Below, in pieces: positions 15,796 through 17,214 of a stretch of 17,214 nucleotides of DNA. This stretch comes from CAYLLT01 sp964591605 (GTDB taxonomy: Bacteria > Planctomycetota > Phycisphaerae > UBA1845 > PWPN01). The stretch is taken from positions 1-17,214 of the forward strand of contig CAZQEN010000147.1 in assembly GCA_964591605.1 (NCBI GenBank), given 5' to 3'. Numbering within the stretch: position 1 is the first letter of the stretch; each line of letters begins with the position of its first letter. The position numbers were made by a program, and so were the translations under genes. The notes under the pieces are model-generated. The model saw nothing but the letters and a program-made list of their open reading frames with translations, searched no databases and was not told the DNA's origin.

Positions 15796-15819
15796 CGTTC
15801 GCCCGGCTTGTGATATACT
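15792..15819 (+). promoter_or_regulatory. Sigma-70-type promoter of the hydrogenase-type gene
   Basis: TTGACG (15792-15797) and TATACT (15814-15819) are 16 nt apart, with strong matches in both boxes. The -35 box overlaps the stop codon (15793-15795) of the SorC-type gene. Transcription would begin near 15826, about 220 nt before the ATG at 16045. Confidence 0.65.
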
Positions 15820-15825
15820 TCACAA
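15808..15825. promoter_or_regulatory. Perfect CRP/FNR-type palindrome covering the -10 box
   Basis: TTGTGA-N6-TCACAA is perfect over six bases per arm and contains the classical CRP pattern TGTGA-N6-TCACA (15809-15824). The six-base spacer is exactly the -10 hexamer TATACT. A regulator bound here should block RNA polymerase, so repression is the likely mode. The binding protein is not in the window. Confidence 0.6.
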
Positions 15826-15844
15826 AGCAGTCAATGGCGAATGC

Positions 15845-15887
15845 GGCGGCCTGACGGAATAAAGTCCGGAGAGGCCGACTCACCGCC
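15845..15887 (+). other. Possible structured element in the leader of the hydrogenase-type gene
   Basis: Nested complementary pairs are present: GGCGG (15845-15849) with CCGCC (15883-15887), GGCCT (15848-15852) with AGGCC (15872-15876) and CGGA (15855-15858) with TCCG (15865-15868). The two outer pairs share two bases, so they compete or only partly form. A six-codon reading frame (15834-15854) ends inside the element but has no ribosome-binding site. No known RNA class was recognised. Confidence 0.25.
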
Positions 15888-16044
15888 TCACTTCGCTGTG
15901 CCAGTTCGACCTTGCAGATTCTGTCAAGCTTCACGTGGGATGTGTGCGCCTTTCGCTAACCCTTGGTGATACAGGCGTTACGGTTCCCGTGCTTGATTCC
16001 GAGCGGCGCGTCGGCTTTCCGTCTATCCACAGAAGGAGCGACCC

Positions 16045-17214
16045 ATGCCCACCTTGCGATCATCCGCCGATCAGCGGCGATACCTCCCCAAGCCCGACCT
16101 CGAAGCGCTGATCCAACTGCTCCGGCAGGAAGGGTACACGGTCATGGGCCCGCAGCTCGTCGACGGCGTCGTCTCCCTCCGCCCCATCGAGACGCTGGAC
16201 GACCTCCCCTGCGGCATCACTGATGAGCAGGAGGGCGGACACTACCGCACCCGCGAATCGGATCCCGATTTGTACTTTCAGTACACCCTCGGGCCCGAGA
16301 GTCCGAAGCGCTCTCTGTTTCCGCCGGTCCAGACGCTTTTTGCCCTCCACATCGAAGGAGGACGCTTCGTGCTCGACGAGGGGCCGCCCGCTCCTCCCAA
16401 ACTCGCGTTCCTGGGTGTGCGACCCTGCGAACTCGCGGCCATCACCATCCACGACCGTGTGTTCGGGACCCACGATCCCGGAACCTTCCGGTGCGAATCG
16501 AATCCCTACTACGCCCTCACCCGGCAGGCCGCGCTGTTCATCGCCGTGAATTGCACCCGCCCCGGCCGAACATGTTTCTGCATGTCGATGGGCACCGGCC
16601 CCGTCGCCACCGCCGGACATGATCTCGCCCTGACCGAGTTGCGGGCGGGCTTCGTCGTCCAGGTCGGTTCGCCCCGCGGCGCGGAACTGCTCGCCAAACT
16701 CCCCGTCCGCGAGGCCTCGCCCGCCGAGCTGGAGCTGGCGGAGTTGCGGCTCGAACAGGCCCGATCGAAGATGTGCCGCGAGCTCGACACCACCGGGCTT
16801 GCTGAGAGCCTCGAACGCGGCACCGAACATCCGCACTGGGATGAGGTTGCCCGGAAGTGTCTGGGATGCGGCAACTGCACGATGGTGTGCCCGACATGCT
16901 TCTGCGCGAGCGTGACGGACACGAACGACCTGACCGGCAAGGTCGCCACCCGCAACCGGCGCTGGGAATCCTGCTTCACCCACCAGTTCAGTTACACCAC
17001 CGCCGGGCCGGTGCGCAGCACGATCCGCGCCCGCTACCGGCACTGGCTGCGGCATAAGCTGAGCACCTGGCACGAGCAGTTCGGATGCTGCGGATGCGTC
17101 GGCTGCGGACGGTGCATCACCTGGTGCCCGGTCGGCATCGATCTGACCCGGGAGGTACGAATGATCCGTGACGGCCAGCAGGCCTCGAGCGAGACGGCCC
17201 GGGCCGCGGAGGTG
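16045..17214 (+). CDS. Sulfhydrogenase-beta/AsrA-like protein with two [4Fe-4S] ferredoxin clusters (3' end cut by window edge)
   Basis: Iron-sulfur electron-transfer subunit, normally linking a cytoplasmic group 3b-type [NiFe] hydrogenase (or a sulfite-reductase-type enzyme) to NAD(P)H or ferredoxin. 390 residues are visible. Motifs typical of the family are GVRPCELAAI (124-133), NCTRPGRTCFC (169-179) and SMGTGP (181-186). Two ferredoxin motifs follow: C272-x2-C275-x2-C278-x3-C282-P and C351-x2-C354-x2-C357-x3-C361-P. ATG at 16045 has AGAAGGAG 6-7 nt upstream. The open frame reaches the right edge; family lengths suggest it ends soon after. Hydrogenase subunits, if present, should lie downstream. 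It is expressed from the promoter at 15792 and probably controlled by the CRP-type palindrome. The alternative AsrA identity cannot be excluded without the downstream genes. Confidence 0.9.
   Translation, partial: MPTLRSSADQRRYLPKPDLEALIQLLRQEGYTVMGPQLVDGVVSLRPIETLDDLPCGITDEQEGGHYRTRESDPDLYFQYTLGPESPKRSLFPPVQTLFALHIEGGRFVLDEGPPAPPKLAFLGVRPCELAAITIHDRVFGTHDPGTFRCESNPYYALTRQAALFIAVNCTRPGRTCFCMSMGTGPVATAGHDLALTELRAGFVVQVGSPRGAELLAKLPVREASPAELELAELRLEQARSKMCRELDTTGLAESLERGTEHPHWDEVARKCLGCGNCTMVCPTCFCASVTDTNDLTGKVATRNRRWESCFTHQFSYTTAGPVRSTIRARYRHWLRHKLSTWHEQFGCCGCVGCGRCITWCPVGIDLTREVRMIRDGQQASSETARAAEV

Noticed and set aside
16060..17073. Open frame of 337 codons on the minus strand opposite the iron-sulfur protein
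   Set aside because: The plus frame has two perfect ferredoxin cysteine motifs; the minus frame has none.

Overview
The window is GC-rich, densely coding DNA with features of an anaerobic or facultative Gram-negative bacterium. HEAT- and TPR-repeat exported proteins, duplicated ExbD-type proteins, a von Willebrand A (VWA) protein, a pentaheme cytochrome and a hydrogenase-type ferredoxin together look most like a planctomycete or a relative. That placement is inferred from gene style; no marker gene (rRNA, tRNA, ribosomal protein) is present to confirm it.

Layout. (1) 1-3125, minus strand: a sigma-54-dependent activator with GAF and PAS sensor domains, cut by the left edge, lies downstream of a membrane-anchored pentaheme c-type cytochrome. 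(2) 3175-10594, plus strand, divergent from the cytochrome: a tightly packed six-gene operon encoding a HEAT-repeat exported protein, a TPR-like exported protein, an ExbB/TolQ/MotA proton-channel subunit, two different ExbD/TolR-type subunits, and an inner-membrane VWA protein whose transmembrane helix carries the S-x3-H motif of TonB and TolA. (3) 10777-11970, plus: a divergent ThiC-family radical-SAM enzyme. (4) 12013-14293, minus: a TPR-AAA+ ATPase followed by a small acidic protein. (5) 14294-14640: an AT-rich divergent control region with a perfect 12-bp inverted repeat plus a third half-site, and two GC-rich hairpins in the AAA+ gene leader. (6) 14641-15795, plus: a SorC-type transcriptional regulator. 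(7) 15792-17214, plus: a promoter whose -10 element is the spacer of a perfect CRP-type palindrome, a leader of about 220 nt, then a sulfhydrogenase-beta/AsrA-like double [4Fe-4S] protein cut by the right edge.

How the genes may work together. The strongest candidate for an undescribed system is the 3175-10594 operon. Proton flow through the ExbB/ExbD/ExbD' motor could move the TonB-like helix of the VWA protein, transmitting force to a periplasmic metal-binding VWA domain rather than to a TonB-dependent receptor. The HEAT and TPR proteins would be the exported scaffold. The divergent cytochrome itself contains a HEAT-like segment and shares a very short regulatory region, so it may belong to the same programme. 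The right-hand part looks like the start of a hydrogenase operon under redox or cyclic-nucleotide-type control.
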